64,000 bases of DNA from Azospirillum sp. (GCA_027486405.1 JAIXPD010000028.1:1-64000), one strand, 5' to 3'; counted from the first letter of the stretch, positions 29,668 through 39,546 are shown. A program made the numbers and translations. The notes: generated from the letters alone by a model not told the origin.

Positions 29668-30372
29668 TCAGTCGCTGTAACGCTCCTCCGTCCAGGGATC
29701 GGCGTGGTTGTGATAGCCGCGCACCTCCCAGAAGCCGGGATGATCGTCGGCCAACACCTCGATCCGTTTCAGCCATTTGGCGCTTTTCCAGAAATACAGC
29801 TTGGGCAGGACGATGCGGACCGGGCCGCCATGCTCCAGGCTGATCGGTTCGCCCTGCCAATGGGTGGCCAGCAACACGCCGTCCTCGGCAAAATCGGACA
29901 GGGCGACGTTGGTGGTGTAGCCGTCGAAGGAATGGAAGACGACGAAACACGCCGCCGCCTGGGGCCGGGCGAGCGCCAGCAGATCAACGGCGCTGACCCC
30001 GCGCCAGTCGTTGTCGTAGCGCGACCAGGTGGTGACGCAATGGATGTCCGACCGGGCGCTGGTCTGCGGGGCTGCCTGAAAATCGGCCCAGCGCCAGGAC
30101 AGCGGCGTGTCGACCAGACCATCGACGGTCAGCGACCAGTTGCCGATGTCCAGCCGGGGGGTGATGCCGAGATCGAGCACTGGCCAATCCTCCACCAGCC
30201 GTTGACCCGGCGGCAGCCGGTCGCGGGCGGGGACGGCCTCCGCGCCGGTCAGGCCGCGCCCGTCGCGCGCCCATTGTTCCTTGGTGGCGATCAGTTTCGG
30301 GCGGATGGCCCCGTCCTGGTCCGGGGGCTGGCCAGGGGGGTGGTCTGGAGTGTCGGCGCTGGGGGCGGTCAT
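29668..30372 (-). CDS. sulfite-oxidase-like molybdopterin oxidoreductase
   Basis: 234 residues of the oxidoreductase molybdopterin-binding domain (sulfite oxidase/MsrP superfamily). The molybdenum-ligating cysteine is in DIHCVTTWSRYDN near residue 125, followed by SFDGYTTNVALSDF and GGPVRIVLPKLYFWKSAKWL. No signal peptide, unlike MsrP, so probably cytosolic. The electron acceptor and substrate are unknown; sulfur or nitrogen oxide chemistry is only inference. ATG 30372 is used; a longer start would add a poorly conserved hydrophobic leader. Confidence 0.87.
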   Translation of the reverse strand: MTAPSADTPDHPPGQPPDQDGAIRPKLIATKEQWARDGRGLTGAEAVPARDRLPPGQRLVEDWPVLDLGITPRLDIGNWSLTVDGLVDTPLSWRWADFQAAPQTSARSDIHCVTTWSRYDNDWRGVSAVDLLALARPQAAACFVVFHSFDGYTTNVALSDFAEDGVLLATHWQGEPISLEHGGPVRIVLPKLYFWKSAKWLKRIEVLADDHPGFWEVRGYHNHADPWTEERYSD

Positions 30373-30500
30373 GGTCGGGCGCGTCCTGAAGGCTGGGGCG
30401 GGAGGGGCCATCCCGCCGATCACAAACCCGATCATAAAAAGGATCCGGGCAACGGGTTGGCAAGCGGGAACGGGGGGACTACCTTCGCAGAACTCATATT

Positions 30501-32867
30501 ATGACAGTTCCTGGTGATGGTTTGATGGATCGGTTTGCACCGCACGCCGCGCGTCGGCGCGGGTTGGCCCGCCTGGTGGCGGCGCTGGCAGTTTTCACGC
30601 TGATGTGGGTTGGGCCTGTGACCGCCGCTGCCCCGGCGGGCGGGGCGGCACCGGCCGCTCCGGTTGCCGCTCCCGCCAGCTCTGCCCCGGCGGCGGTGGC
30701 GGCCGGGGAGCCGACGATCCAGCAGCTTGAGGCCATGGTCTCCACCCTGGAGAATCCGGAGGCGCGGTCCAAGCTGGTCGAGCAGCTCCGCGCCCTGGTC
30801 GCCGCGCAAAAGGGCCTGACCCCGGCGAAACCGGCGGAGGCCGAAGCCTCGTTGCCGCAGACGCTGGGCGCGCGGGTGCTGGGCTTCCTGGCCGATCACA
30901 TGGATGTGGTCAGCCGCCAACTGATCCAGGTCGGCAACCTGTTCGCCGATCTGCCCTCGGCGGTGGCCTGGGCCGACCGGCAGATGTCCGACTCCTCGGC
31001 GCGCGACCGCTGGGCGCAGATCGGCTACGAGCTGCTGCTGATTCTCGGCGTCGGCGGATCGGTGGGCTGGGCGGTGCTGTGGGCCGTGGGGCGTCCGCAC
31101 CGCGCGCTGGCCGCCCGCCCGGTCCCTTCGGCGCTGATGCGGATCCCGCTGCTGCTGGGCCGCGCGCTGTTGGAATTGGTTCCGGTCGCCGCCTTTGTCG
31201 TCATCGCCTACGCCGTGCTGTCGGTGACGGAGCCGGGGACGCGGGTGCGGCTGTCGGTGCTGGCCATCATCAACGCGTCGGTCATCGTGCAGATCCTGCT
31301 GATCCTGGTCGGGCTGCTGGTGGCTCCGGGCGCGCCCAACCTGCGGCTGATCCGGGCGGGAGAGGCCGGGGCGCGCCGCGCCTATGTCTGGAGCCGCCGC
31401 CTGATCGCCGCCGCCGTCTATGGCTATTTCCTGGCCGAGGCCCTCTATGTGCTGGGGCTGCCGCTGGGGGCCTATGGCGCGCTGCTGAAGCTGCTGGGCG
31501 TGCTGATCGCCGGGATGCTGATCGTCCTGATCCTGCAAAACCGGGCGGGCGTGGCCGCCTGGATGCACGGCAACCCGCTGTCGGGCGACGGCGACCCCGA
31601 CGCCACGGCGGCGCGCGAGGCCGAGGGGCAGGGGGCCGTCCTGCGCTCGGCCCGGCGGCGTTTCGCCGATGTCTGGCACGTGCTGGCCATCGCCTATGTC
31701 AGCGTGACGTTGGGCGTGTGGCTGCTGAACGTCTATGGCGGGTTCGAGTATCTGGCCCGCGCCACCGCCGTCACCATCCTGTCGGTGGTGGTCGCCCGCC
31801 TGCTGGTGACGGGGCTGAACCGGGCGCTGCGCCGGGGCCTGACCGCCAACCGCGAGTTGCGCGGCAGCCTGCCCCAACTGTACGAGCGCGCCTTCTTCTA
31901 CCTGCCGATCCTGCAACGGGTGGGCAAGACCATCATCTGGCTGGTGGCGCTGGGGGTGGTTCTGGAAGGCTGGGGCATCGATTCGCAGGATTGGGTGGAA
32001 ACCGCGCTGGGCCGCCGCATCATCGGCAGCGCCCTGACCATCGCCATCCTGCTGTCCGGTGCCGTGCTGGCGTGGGAGGTGGTGAGCGCGCTGATCGAGC
32101 ATTTCCTGACCTCCACCGACCAGGACGGAACCCGGATCGAACGCAGCGCCCGCGTGCGCACCCTGTTGCCGCTGCTGCGCAACGCCTTCCTGATCCTGCT
32201 GGTGACGATGGTGTCGCTCATCACCCTGTCGGAGCTGGGGGTCAACATCGCCCCCCTGCTGGCCGGTGCCGGTGTGGTCGGTCTGGCCATCGGTTTCGGT
32301 TCGCAAAGTCTGGTCAAGGACATCATCACCGGCCTGTTCATCCTGTTCGAGGACACGGTGTCGGTCGGCGACTCGGTGGATGTCGGCGGCGGTCACGCCG
32401 GAACGGTGGAGGCGATCTCCATCCGCTCCATCCGGCTGCGCGACAGCGCCGGGGCGGTGCATTCCGTGCCCTTCAGCGCCGTGACCACGGTGAAGAACAT
32501 GAGCAAGGATTTCTCCATCGCCCAGTTCAACGTCTCCGTTTCCAACCGCGAGGATCCCGAGCGGGTCATCGCCGCCCTGAAGCAGGTGGGGGCCGAGGTG
32601 CAGGAGGACCGCCGCCTGGGGCCGGACATCCTGACCCCGCTGGAGGTGATGGGCGTGGACAAGCTGTCGGACACCGGCATCAACATCCTGGCCCAGTTCA
32701 AGACCCGTCCGACCAAGCAATCGGCCATCATCCGCGCCTTCAACCTGCGCATGAAGAAGCGGTTCGACGAGATGGGCATCACCATGCCGACCCAGTCGAT
32801 GCAATTGGTCGTCGGCCAATCCGCGCACGACCGCGCCATGGCCGAGGCGTTGAGCCAAGGTTCGTAA
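30501..32867 (+). CDS. large MscS-family mechanosensitive ion channel
   Basis: 788 residues: signal peptide or first helix (RRGLARLVAALAVFTLMWVG), a periplasmic Ala/Pro-rich section, many membrane helices from about residue 165 to 570, then the MscS core with AGVVGLAIGFGSQSLVKDII (pore helix TM3) near 590 and the beta domain GDSVDVGGGHAGTVEAISIR. It is much longer than E. coli MscS, resembling the YbdG/MscK-type multi-helix forms. It releases solutes during osmotic downshock. The start could also be ATG 30525. Confidence 0.92.
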   Translation: MTVPGDGLMDRFAPHAARRRGLARLVAALAVFTLMWVGPVTAAAPAGGAAPAAPVAAPASSAPAAVAAGEPTIQQLEAMVSTLENPEARSKLVEQLRALVAAQKGLTPAKPAEAEASLPQTLGARVLGFLADHMDVVSRQLIQVGNLFADLPSAVAWADRQMSDSSARDRWAQIGYELLLILGVGGSVGWAVLWAVGRPHRALAARPVPSALMRIPLLLGRALLELVPVAAFVVIAYAVLSVTEPGTRVRLSVLAIINASVIVQILLILVGLLVAPGAPNLRLIRAGEAGARRAYVWSRRLIAAAVYGYFLAEALYVLGLPLGAYGALLKLLGVLIAGMLIVLILQNRAGVAAWMHGNPLSGDGDPDATAAREAEGQGAVLRSARRRFADVWHVLAIAYVSVTLGVWLLNVYGGFEYLARATAVTILSVVVARLLVTGLNRALRRGLTANRELRGSLPQLYERAFFYLPILQRVGKTIIWLVALGVVLEGWGIDSQDWVETALGRRIIGSALTIAILLSGAVLAWEVVSALIEHFLTSTDQDGTRIERSARVRTLLPLLRNAFLILLVTMVSLITLSELGVNIAPLLAGAGVVGLAIGFGSQSLVKDIITGLFILFEDTVSVGDSVDVGGGHAGTVEAISIRSIRLRDSAGAVHSVPFSAVTTVKNMSKDFSIAQFNVSVSNREDPERVIAALKQVGAEVQEDRRLGPDILTPLEVMGVDKLSDTGINILAQFKTRPTKQSAIIRAFNLRMKKRFDEMGITMPTQSMQLVVGQSAHDRAMAEALSQGS

Positions 32868-32909
32868 CGAACGGGGGGCAAAGAATCGGGGCGTCAAGGA
32901 ATCGGGGTG

Positions 32910-33560
32910 TCAGGGCGGCGGGCGTGCGGCCCGCCGTTCCGGCTCGCTCCGGTCCTGCTCCCAGGCCAACAGGGCCTGTTTCAGGGGAACGCCGTAACGG
33001 TAGCGGTGGATGACCCCGGATTTCTGCACCGCGCGGTGGCAGGGGACCAGCACGCAGACCGGGTTGCGCCCGCCCGCCGCCCCCACCGCCCGCAAGGCCG
33101 CCGGATTGCCGACCGCGTCCGCCACCGCTTCATAGGACGCCACCGCCCCCGGCGGGATGCGCATCAACGCCCGCCAGACGGCGATCTGAAAGGCGGTTCC
33201 CTTCAGCAGCAGGGGCGGCGGTGGGGCGGTGGGCGCGTCGAACAGGCGGTTGGCCAGCGGGCGGGTGGCCTGCGGATCGCAGATCCGCCGGGCGTCGGGC
33301 CAGGCGGCGGCCAGCTCGGTCAAGCCGTCGCGCCCATCCTCCGCCCGTTCGAACCCCAGCCAGCACAGGCCCCGGTCGCTGTCCGCCAGCAGGACGCGGC
33401 CAAAGGGGCTGTCGTGCCAGCCCCAGCGGATCACCAAGCCATCGCCCAGCGCGCGGGCGGCCTCCGGCGACAGGGGGGTGGTGAGGTCTGGCGGATCGCT
33501 GACCAACTCGGGCAGGCGCGACAGCGGAGGAACGGGGGCGGTTGGAAGCGGCGTCACCAT
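32910..33560 (-). CDS. ogt: methylated-DNA-[protein]-cysteine S-methyltransferase
   Basis: 216 residues. The acceptor motif VLVPCHRAVQKSGVIHRYRY is present near residue 168, with the DNA-recognition helix region QIAVWRALMRIPPGAVASYE ahead of it and the N-terminal half (SPFGRVLLADSDRGLCWLGF). It removes alkyl groups from O6-guanine by a suicide reaction. No Ada zinc or AraC domain, so Ogt/Ada-C type. Last gene after DUF2244, with a 9-base gap. Confidence 0.93.
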   Translation of the reverse strand: MVTPLPTAPVPPLSRLPELVSDPPDLTTPLSPEAARALGDGLVIRWGWHDSPFGRVLLADSDRGLCWLGFERAEDGRDGLTELAAAWPDARRICDPQATRPLANRLFDAPTAPPPPLLLKGTAFQIAVWRALMRIPPGAVASYEAVADAVGNPAALRAVGAAGGRNPVCVLVPCHRAVQKSGVIHRYRYGVPLKQALLAWEQDRSEPERRAARPPP

Positions 33561-33569
33561 CCGGCGCGC

Positions 33570-34085
33570 TCAACCGGCGGGCGCTGGCGGGCAGGGTGGG
33601 CGACGCCACGCCCGCAGCGCGTCGTCCAGCGCCGTGGCGAAGGCGGCGCGCTCGTCCGGCGACAGGAAGGAGCCGACGCCCACCGACCGGCCATGCGAGG
33701 ACAACATGACCTCGCCCCCCGGTTCGTCGGGGTGGCTGTGGCGCACGCGCAGCCAATAGGGGTGAAAACGGGTCTGCCGGACCCGCGCCCGCGCGTCCAC
33801 CCGCGTCACCATCAGGTCGGTGTCGGTCAAGCGGACCTGTTCGTATTGGTTCGCCGCGCGGGTGTTGACGCGCAGGGCCAGCCACAGGGCCAGCACGTCA
33901 ACCCCGCAAAAGGGAATCACCGGCCATGCCCCCAGCGCCCAGAACACCCCGCCGATCACCAGATTGGCGACGATGACCACGGCCATCAGCGCCCGGCGGC
34001 CACCGCGCCCAAGGCTGCGGTGCGGGTGAAGGATCGCGTCGAACAACACGCGGGACGCACCGCCGTCAGGGTCGTCGCTGGGCAT
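33570..34085 (-). CDS. DUF2244 domain membrane protein
   Basis: 171 residues with two close membrane helices (ALMAVVIVANLVIGGVFWAL and VIPFCGVDVLALWLALRV), then the cytosolic portion YEQVRLTDTDLMVTRVD and the C-terminal SFLSPDERAAFATALDDALR, the DUF2244 pattern found in alphaproteobacteria, often near cytochrome oxidase genes. Function unknown. Co-directional with ogt downstream. Confidence 0.85.
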   Translation of the reverse strand: MPSDDPDGGASRVLFDAILHPHRSLGRGGRRALMAVVIVANLVIGGVFWALGAWPVIPFCGVDVLALWLALRVNTRAANQYEQVRLTDTDLMVTRVDARARVRQTRFHPYWLRVRHSHPDEPGGEVMLSSHGRSVGVGSFLSPDERAAFATALDDALRAWRRPPCPPAPAG

Positions 34086-34154
34086 CGGCAGAGCATAGCG
34101 CAGAGGACGGCGCGGGAGAACGGGGAAGGGGCGAAGGTGCGCTCCGGCTGGCGG

Positions 34155-34571
34155 TCAGGCCGCTTCCGACACCAGGGGAACCGCACCGCCGTGCAGAACC
34201 CAGGGCATGGCGATTTCGCACCCTTCGTCCGCCCAGTCGGGCAGCACGAAGATGCGGACCTGATCGTCGGCCCCGGCGGCGATCATGGTGTCGGCCATGG
34301 TCGATGCCCATTGCCAATCGGTCAGCACGATGGCGCTGCGCAGATGGCCGCAGGATTTGGCCAGGCGCACCAGTTCCACCACCCGTTCGGGGCGGAAATT
34401 CTCCGCCTGGAAATGATCGAACTCGATCAGGCTGGTCCAGCTTCGTCCGCGCAGGGCGTTGAAATGGCCGGCGATCTCGGCGATGGCGGCGTCGCGCTGG
34501 GCGATCGACAAATCGCCCTGCATCCGCACATGCAGCCCCCATTGGGTCGGGGTGACGGAGTAAGTGCCCAT
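34155..34571 (-). CDS. unknown 138-residue protein, STAS-like
   Basis: MGTYSVTPTQWGLHVRMQGD opens a small alpha/beta protein; the pattern of strands and helices (LIEFDHFQAENF, VVELVRLAKSCG, AIVLTDWQW) resembles SpoIIAA/STAS-like domains of alphaproteobacterial hypothetical proteins. The assignment is weak. Likely first gene of a run with DUF2244 and ogt. Confidence 0.65.
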   Translation of the reverse strand: MGTYSVTPTQWGLHVRMQGDLSIAQRDAAIAEIAGHFNALRGRSWTSLIEFDHFQAENFRPERVVELVRLAKSCGHLRSAIVLTDWQWASTMADTMIAAGADDQVRIFVLPDWADEGCEIAMPWVLHGGAVPLVSEAA

Positions 34572-34924
34572 GATGCTCTCTCCACCTTGTCTTTCGGCCC
34601 GCTGCGGTGCGAAACGTTGGAAAGCACGGCTCCGGTTGGATTGCCTTTGAGGATACGGGGCGAAGGACAGAATCGCGCCGGTTTCCAACAAGGACAGTCA
34701 AGGAAAGACATGCGTCAGCGGTATGAATACCAAAGTTCGTCAGAGTCCGAAAGAATGAATTGTTAAGAAAATGCGACAATTTCATTCCGATATTGAGAGG
34801 CGTTTTCCAAAATGCAAATTCCGACTCTCAAATTGCGAGGGTGATTGAATCGGTGCGCCCGCCACTCCCGTGGGCCGTGCGGGGGCCTGTCGGCGGGGCT
34901 GGCCGGACGGGCGGAAATCCGGCT
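34572..34924. other. divergent intergenic region between the STAS-like gene and nth
   Basis: About 350 bases. The part 34730-34830 is AT-rich against a GC-rich background and probably holds promoters for one or both flanking genes. No terminator, tRNA or repeat seen. Confidence 0.4.
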
Positions 34925-35572
34925 ATGGTGACGGTCATGAAGCCCGCATCCGTTCAGGAATTCTTCCGCCGCCTGTCCGCCGCCAACCCGGAACCCCGGA
35001 GCGAGCTGGAGTATGTCAACCCCTACACCCTGCTCGTCGCCGTCGCGCTGTCGGCGCAGGCGACCGACGTTGGGGTGAACAAGGCCACCGGCCCGCTGTT
35101 CGCCCGCGTCACCACCCCCCAGGCCATGGTCGATCTGGGGGAAGAGGGGCTGCGCGGCTGCATCAAGACCATCGGCCTGTTCAACACCAAGGCCAAGAAC
35201 GTCATTCGCCTGTCGGAACTGCTGCTGGAGCGGCATGGCGGCGAGGTGCCGCAGGACCGCGACGCGCTGGAAGCCCTGCCCGGTGTCGGGCGCAAGACCG
35301 CCAACGTTGTGATGAACATCGCGTTCGGGGCCGAAACCATCGCGGTGGACACGCATATTTTCCGGGTCGGCAACCGCACCGGGATGGCCCCCGGCAAGAC
35401 GCCGGACGCGGTGGAGGCCAAATTGCTGAAGGTGGTGCCAAAGCCTTACCGGCGGCACGCCCATCATTGGCTGATCCTGCACGGGCGTTATGTGTGCAAG
35501 GCCCGCAAACCCGACTGCCCGGTCTGCCCGGTGGCCGACCTGTGCGGCTTCAAGGACAAAATCCTGGCCTGA
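34925..35572 (+). CDS. nth: endonuclease III
   Basis: 215 residues. The helix-hairpin-helix LPGVGRKTANVVMNIAFG near residue 118 contains the catalytic lysine; the catalytic aspartate is in AVDTHIFRVGNRTG. The FeS cluster motif C-x6-C-x2-C-x5-C is CKARKPDCPVCPVADLC near the C-terminus. The enzyme removes oxidised pyrimidines and nicks AP sites in base excision repair. The ATG at 34925 or 34937 is the start. A mobile element is inserted directly after the stop: the 10-bp target repeat begins with the last base of the TGA. Confidence 0.94.
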   Translation: MVTVMKPASVQEFFRRLSAANPEPRSELEYVNPYTLLVAVALSAQATDVGVNKATGPLFARVTTPQAMVDLGEEGLRGCIKTIGLFNTKAKNVIRLSELLLERHGGEVPQDRDALEALPGVGRKTANVVMNIAFGAETIAVDTHIFRVGNRTGMAPGKTPDAVEAKLLKVVPKPYRRHAHHWLILHGRYVCKARKPDCPVCPVADLCGFKDKILA

Positions 35573-35581
35573 CCGCCGGTG

Positions 35582-35755
35582 CAGGGCAATCGGGTGAAGG
35601 CTTGAAATTCCTTTAATAGGATATTTGTCATCCCCGCGAAGGCGGGGATCCAGAGTTCGCAGAGTGGATCTGACGGGAAAGCCTGGATCCCCGCCTTTGC
35701 GGGGATGACGGCAAATTCTCCGAATAGGTTTACAAACCTGCAAACGATCGCCCTG
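35582..35755. mobile_element. 174-bp MITE, copy B
   Basis: Ends CAGGGCAATCGGGTGAAGG and CGATCGCCCTG, with internal palindrome arms TCATCCCCGCG / CGGGGATGA. Target duplication ACCGCCGGTG (35572-35581) and ACCGCCGCTG (35756-35765). Lies between the converging nth and addB genes. Confidence 0.85.
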
Positions 35756-35805
35756 ACCGCCGCTGTGGCTGCCGCTGTGGCACCCTCAAAACAGCGGATT
35801 TCGCG

Positions 35806-38799
35806 TCACTCCTCCGCCTCGCCGCCCAGCGACCATTCCTGAACGCGGGCGAGGTGGGCGAAGTCGGTGTAGCGCGGGGCCATCGCCGGTCGCGGGCGCG
35901 AGCGGTAGGGGGTCGCCGGATCGTCGAACCGCGCGATCAGCGCCTCCAGCCCGGCGCGCGCCTCGGCGGCCAGCGTGGCGGGGTCGCCCTTCACCGGCTT
36001 CACCTCCCCCGGCGGATCGCCGCCCGACAGCCGCCAGAAGGCCAACTCCGCCACCGGTCCGGCCCCCAGGTCGCGGAAGCCGCCCGCCTCGGCCATCGCC
36101 GCTTCCAACGGCAATTGCGGGGCGAAGCCCAGGGCGATTTCGCGGGTGGAGGGCGGGGTTCCGGTCTTGTAATCGATCACCACCAGCCCGTCCGGCCCCC
36201 GGTCGATGCGGTCGGCCTTGGCGGTCAGGGTGAAGGGGCCGCCCGGCCCGGTCAGGCTCAGGCTGCCCGTCACCTCGGTGGCCAACGTGCGCCAATGCGG
36301 GCGGCGGTCGCGCTCCAGCGTGATGAACCAGGCGGCCACCCGCTCGAATCGCGGCCACCAGAAGGCCCAGACGTCGGGATGGCTGCGCAGCAGCGGGCCG
36401 AACGCCTCGGCCCCCATCTCCAGCAGGCGCGACAGCGCGTCGGGCGGCAGCGCGTCGGGGAAGGTGCGGACGAAGCGGTCGAGCGCGGCGTGGATGATCT
36501 GGCCCCGGTCGGCGGCCCCCGGATCGGCGGCGATGGGGTCGAGCTTGCTCAGGCCCAGAACATAGCGGGCGTAGATGGTGTAGGGATCGCGCATCCAGCT
36601 TTCCACCGCCGTCACCGACAGGCGGCGTGGGCGGGCGGCCAGCGGCGGGCGCGGTTCGGGGGCGGCGATGGGCTGCACGCGGTCCGGCTCGTCCAGCCGC
36701 CGCGCCCAGGTCAGCCAGCAGCCGCCGCGCTCCTCGATGATGCCGCTGAGCGTCAGCGCCTTCAGCACGGTTTCCAGCCGCAGCAGCCAGCGCGACGGGA
36801 CCGTCGGCGTGCCATCCACCCGCGCGGCGCGGGTCAACACCACCTCGGGCGCGCCGCAGGCGTGGGCGAAGTCGTGGGCCGACATGCCGACCAGCCGTTC
36901 CGGGCTGGGCAAACCGAAATCGCGGCGCATCGGGCGCGACATCCACGGATCCGCCGCCGGGCTGGGCGGCCATGTCCCTTCGTTCAACCCGCCCAGGATC
37001 GTCAGGTCGAGGTGCTGAAGCCGGGCTTCCATCGGCCCCAGGATGAACAGGCGCGGGTGCAGGCCAAAACGCGGACGCACCGCCCGCGCGCTCATCAGCG
37101 CGTCGAGCAGCGCCGGGTAATCGCCCGGCGGCAGGGCGGGAAAGCCATCGGCCGCGTCGAGCAGATCATGGACGAAGCGGGCGGCCTCCTCGCCATCCTC
37201 CTGCCGCCACAGCCGTTGCGGCCCCTCCGCCGCGTCGTCGGCGGCCAGACTTTCGGCAAAGGCGATGTGGGCGCGCAGCAGATCGGCCAGCGGCGTGTCG
37301 CCGCGCATCGCCGCCAGGAAGGGGGCGGCGCGGTCTTCGAGATCGTCGAGCCACGCGCCCAGGATCGCCGGTTGCTCCTCGTGGTCTAAGCGGCCCGCCG
37401 TGGCGAGCGCGGCGCGCACCCCGGCGAATCCCTCTGCCGGGCGGGGGCCGCGCAGGGCGATGCGTTCCAGCGCGCGGGCGGCGGCGCGGAAATCCGCCGA
37501 GTCGCGCCCGCCCGCCGCCATCGGGTGCTTGGCCAGCGCCAGCAGCGCCAGCGGGTGGACGCGACTGGCCGCCAGCTCCGCCGTCATGCGCAGATAGGTG
37601 CCGACGGCGGTGTGGGCCAAGGGTTGCCCGCCCGAATCGTTGACGGCGATGCCCCAACGCGCCAGCGCCATGGCGACCCGGCGGGCCAAATTGCGGTCCA
37701 GCGTGATCAGCGCCGCCGTCTTTTCCGGGGTTTCCAGCGCGTGGCGCATCAGCAGGGCGATGGCCTGCGCCTCCTCCTCCGACGTGGCGGCGTCGATGCG
37801 GGTCAGCCCGTCCAGCGCCTCCACCCCCATCGGCGCGGCGTCGGACTCCTCCAGATGCCGCCAGCCGTCGGTCGTCGCGGCGGGGCGCAGGGATTCGGCG
37901 ATCAGGCGGGCGCGCGGACCGCGCGGTTCCGGCGCGTCGGTCCAGGGGCGCACGTCCGCCCGCGTCACCCCCAGCGCGCCGATCAGATGCGACAGCCCGT
38001 GCTGCGGGTGGGATTCGTCGGCCTCGATGGCCTGCCACACCGCGTCATCGGCGCGCTGGTCCAAGCCGGGCAGCACCACCGCCCCCTGCGGCAGCCGGGC
38101 GATGACCGACAGCAGATCGGTGGCGGCGGGGATCGAGCCGGTGGACCCGGCGGCGATCACCAGCCCGGTCGGCGGTGCTGCGCGCCACAGCGCGGCCTGC
38201 GTTTCCAGCGCCAGATTCCGGCGGCGGGCCGGGTCGCATTCGTTGGTCGCGGCGAGGATGGCGGGCCAGACCTCCGTCACGATGGTCAGGAATTTCAGCG
38301 TGGTTTGCCAATGCTCGGCGTAGTCGGCGGGGACCAGCGACTCGAGCCGGTCGAAGCCCACGCGCTCGGTCCACACCGCGTCGATCAGGCGGCCCAGATC
38401 GGCCCCCAGCCGCACCGCCTGCGCGGTGGTCGCCGCCATGCCCTCCGCCCCCAAAATCAGGCGGGCGAGCGTCATTTGCCGGTTCAGGGCCGACATGGCC
38501 CCGGGCAGGTCGAGCGGAACGCCCGGCAGTTCCTCGTCGGTCAGGCTCAGATCACCGGCGTCCAGCTCCCCCAACGGGCTGAAGCGCGGCAGCAGCATCG
38601 GCGCGCCGCCCGACCGCCGCAGAAAGGCCTGTTGCAGCGACCGGCAGGCGCGGCGGGTCGGCAGCAGCACCGTCACCGCGCTCAGGGCCAGCGGGTCGTC
38701 CCCCACCCGCGCGACGATGCCCTCGGCCAGATGATCGACGAAGGGTGCACCGGACGGGATGCTGTAAACCTTGGGCGTCGTCGTCACAGCGGTGGCCAT
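35806..38799 (-). CDS. addB: double-strand break repair protein AddB
   Basis: 997 residues of the alphaproteobacterial AddB family. The N-terminal helicase-like region contains VTVLLPTRRACRSLQQAFL; the C-terminal RecB-type nuclease domain contains LVVIDYKTGTPP near residue 880. With AddA it resects DNA ends at Chi-like sites. The usual partner gene addA is not downstream: after the stop comes a mobile element and the convergent nth gene. Its ATG shares one base with the murU stop (TGATG). Confidence 0.9.
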   Translation of the reverse strand: MATAVTTTPKVYSIPSGAPFVDHLAEGIVARVGDDPLALSAVTVLLPTRRACRSLQQAFLRRSGGAPMLLPRFSPLGELDAGDLSLTDEELPGVPLDLPGAMSALNRQMTLARLILGAEGMAATTAQAVRLGADLGRLIDAVWTERVGFDRLESLVPADYAEHWQTTLKFLTIVTEVWPAILAATNECDPARRRNLALETQAALWRAAPPTGLVIAAGSTGSIPAATDLLSVIARLPQGAVVLPGLDQRADDAVWQAIEADESHPQHGLSHLIGALGVTRADVRPWTDAPEPRGPRARLIAESLRPAATTDGWRHLEESDAAPMGVEALDGLTRIDAATSEEEAQAIALLMRHALETPEKTAALITLDRNLARRVAMALARWGIAVNDSGGQPLAHTAVGTYLRMTAELAASRVHPLALLALAKHPMAAGGRDSADFRAAARALERIALRGPRPAEGFAGVRAALATAGRLDHEEQPAILGAWLDDLEDRAAPFLAAMRGDTPLADLLRAHIAFAESLAADDAAEGPQRLWRQEDGEEAARFVHDLLDAADGFPALPPGDYPALLDALMSARAVRPRFGLHPRLFILGPMEARLQHLDLTILGGLNEGTWPPSPAADPWMSRPMRRDFGLPSPERLVGMSAHDFAHACGAPEVVLTRAARVDGTPTVPSRWLLRLETVLKALTLSGIIEERGGCWLTWARRLDEPDRVQPIAAPEPRPPLAARPRRLSVTAVESWMRDPYTIYARYVLGLSKLDPIAADPGAADRGQIIHAALDRFVRTFPDALPPDALSRLLEMGAEAFGPLLRSHPDVWAFWWPRFERVAAWFITLERDRRPHWRTLATEVTGSLSLTGPGGPFTLTAKADRIDRGPDGLVVIDYKTGTPPSTREIALGFAPQLPLEAAMAEAGGFRDLGAGPVAELAFWRLSGGDPPGEVKPVKGDPATLAAEARAGLEALIARFDDPATPYRSRPRPAMAPRYTDFAHLARVQEWSLGGEAEE

Positions 38800-39545
38800 C
38801 AATGCGCGACGACGCGCACGCCGCCGATGGCGAGCAGTTCCTCGCACTCCGTCAGCCCGTCGGGGGTGCCGATGTGGTACCACAGCCCGTCATGGGCGAT
38901 GCCGTAGAGCCGCCCGGCCTGCTGCGCCCGGTCCCAAATCCGGTTGGTGGAGAACGCCCCGTCGGGCGTGTCCTGCGCGAACAGCTCCGGCTTGACGATC
39001 TGCACCCCGGCAAAGACGAAGGGGGCCAACGCGCGCTCCGCCCGCCGGGTCAGGCGGCCCAGCGGATCCATGTGGTAATCGCCCGGCCCGTCATAGCCCG
39101 CCGATTTGGTCGTCGCCATCATCAGCAGCAGCGCGTCCATCGTCTCGGGATCCCAGAAGCGGGCGAGCCGCCGCAGCGCCGGGGTCGGGCCGTCCAGCCA
39201 CAGGATGTCGGCGTTCACCGTCAGGATCGGCGCGGTCCCCAGCAGCGGCAGCGCCTGTTTGATGCCGCCGCCGGTTTCCAGCGGCCTGTCTTCCGGGGAA
39301 TGGACGATGGCGGGTGCCCGGCGGTCGGCCAGATGATCGACGATCATGCCGCCCAAATAGTGGTTGTTGACCACCGCCCGCTCCACCCCGGCGTCGGCCA
39401 GCCGGTCCAGCGCGTGGTCAAGCAGCGGCTTGCCCAGGATCGGGATCAAGGGCTTGGGCCGCTCCAGCGTCAGCGGGCGCATGCGCAGCCCCAGGCCGGC
39501 GGCCAGAACCATGGCGGTGGTGGGAACCGAAACAGGAAGGCTCAT
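38799..39545 (-). CDS. murU: N-acetylmuramate alpha-1-phosphate uridylyltransferase (MurU-like)
   Basis: 248 residues of the sugar-nucleotidyltransferase family, with MVLAAGLGLRMRPLTLERPK near the N-terminus and NADILWLDGP near residue 107. MurU turns MurNAc-1-phosphate and UTP into UDP-MurNAc, bypassing de novo synthesis in wall recycling. It follows amgK by one base (TGACATG) and overlaps addB, an order common in alphaproteobacteria. A general mannose-1-P guanylyltransferase-like role is the alternative. Confidence 0.88.
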   Translation of the reverse strand: MSLPVSVPTTAMVLAAGLGLRMRPLTLERPKPLIPILGKPLLDHALDRLADAGVERAVVNNHYLGGMIVDHLADRRAPAIVHSPEDRPLETGGGIKQALPLLGTAPILTVNADILWLDGPTPALRRLARFWDPETMDALLLMMATTKSAGYDGPGDYHMDPLGRLTRRAERALAPFVFAGVQIVKPELFAQDTPDGAFSTNRIWDRAQQAGRLYGIAHDGLWYHIGTPDGLTECEELLAIGGVRVVAH

Positions 39546-39546
39546 G

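Noticed and set aside
30432..32897. Long minus-strand frame opposite the MscS channel gene
   Set aside because: The same GC-driven shadow effect; low-complexity His/Gln/Arg/Asp composition and no recognised domain.
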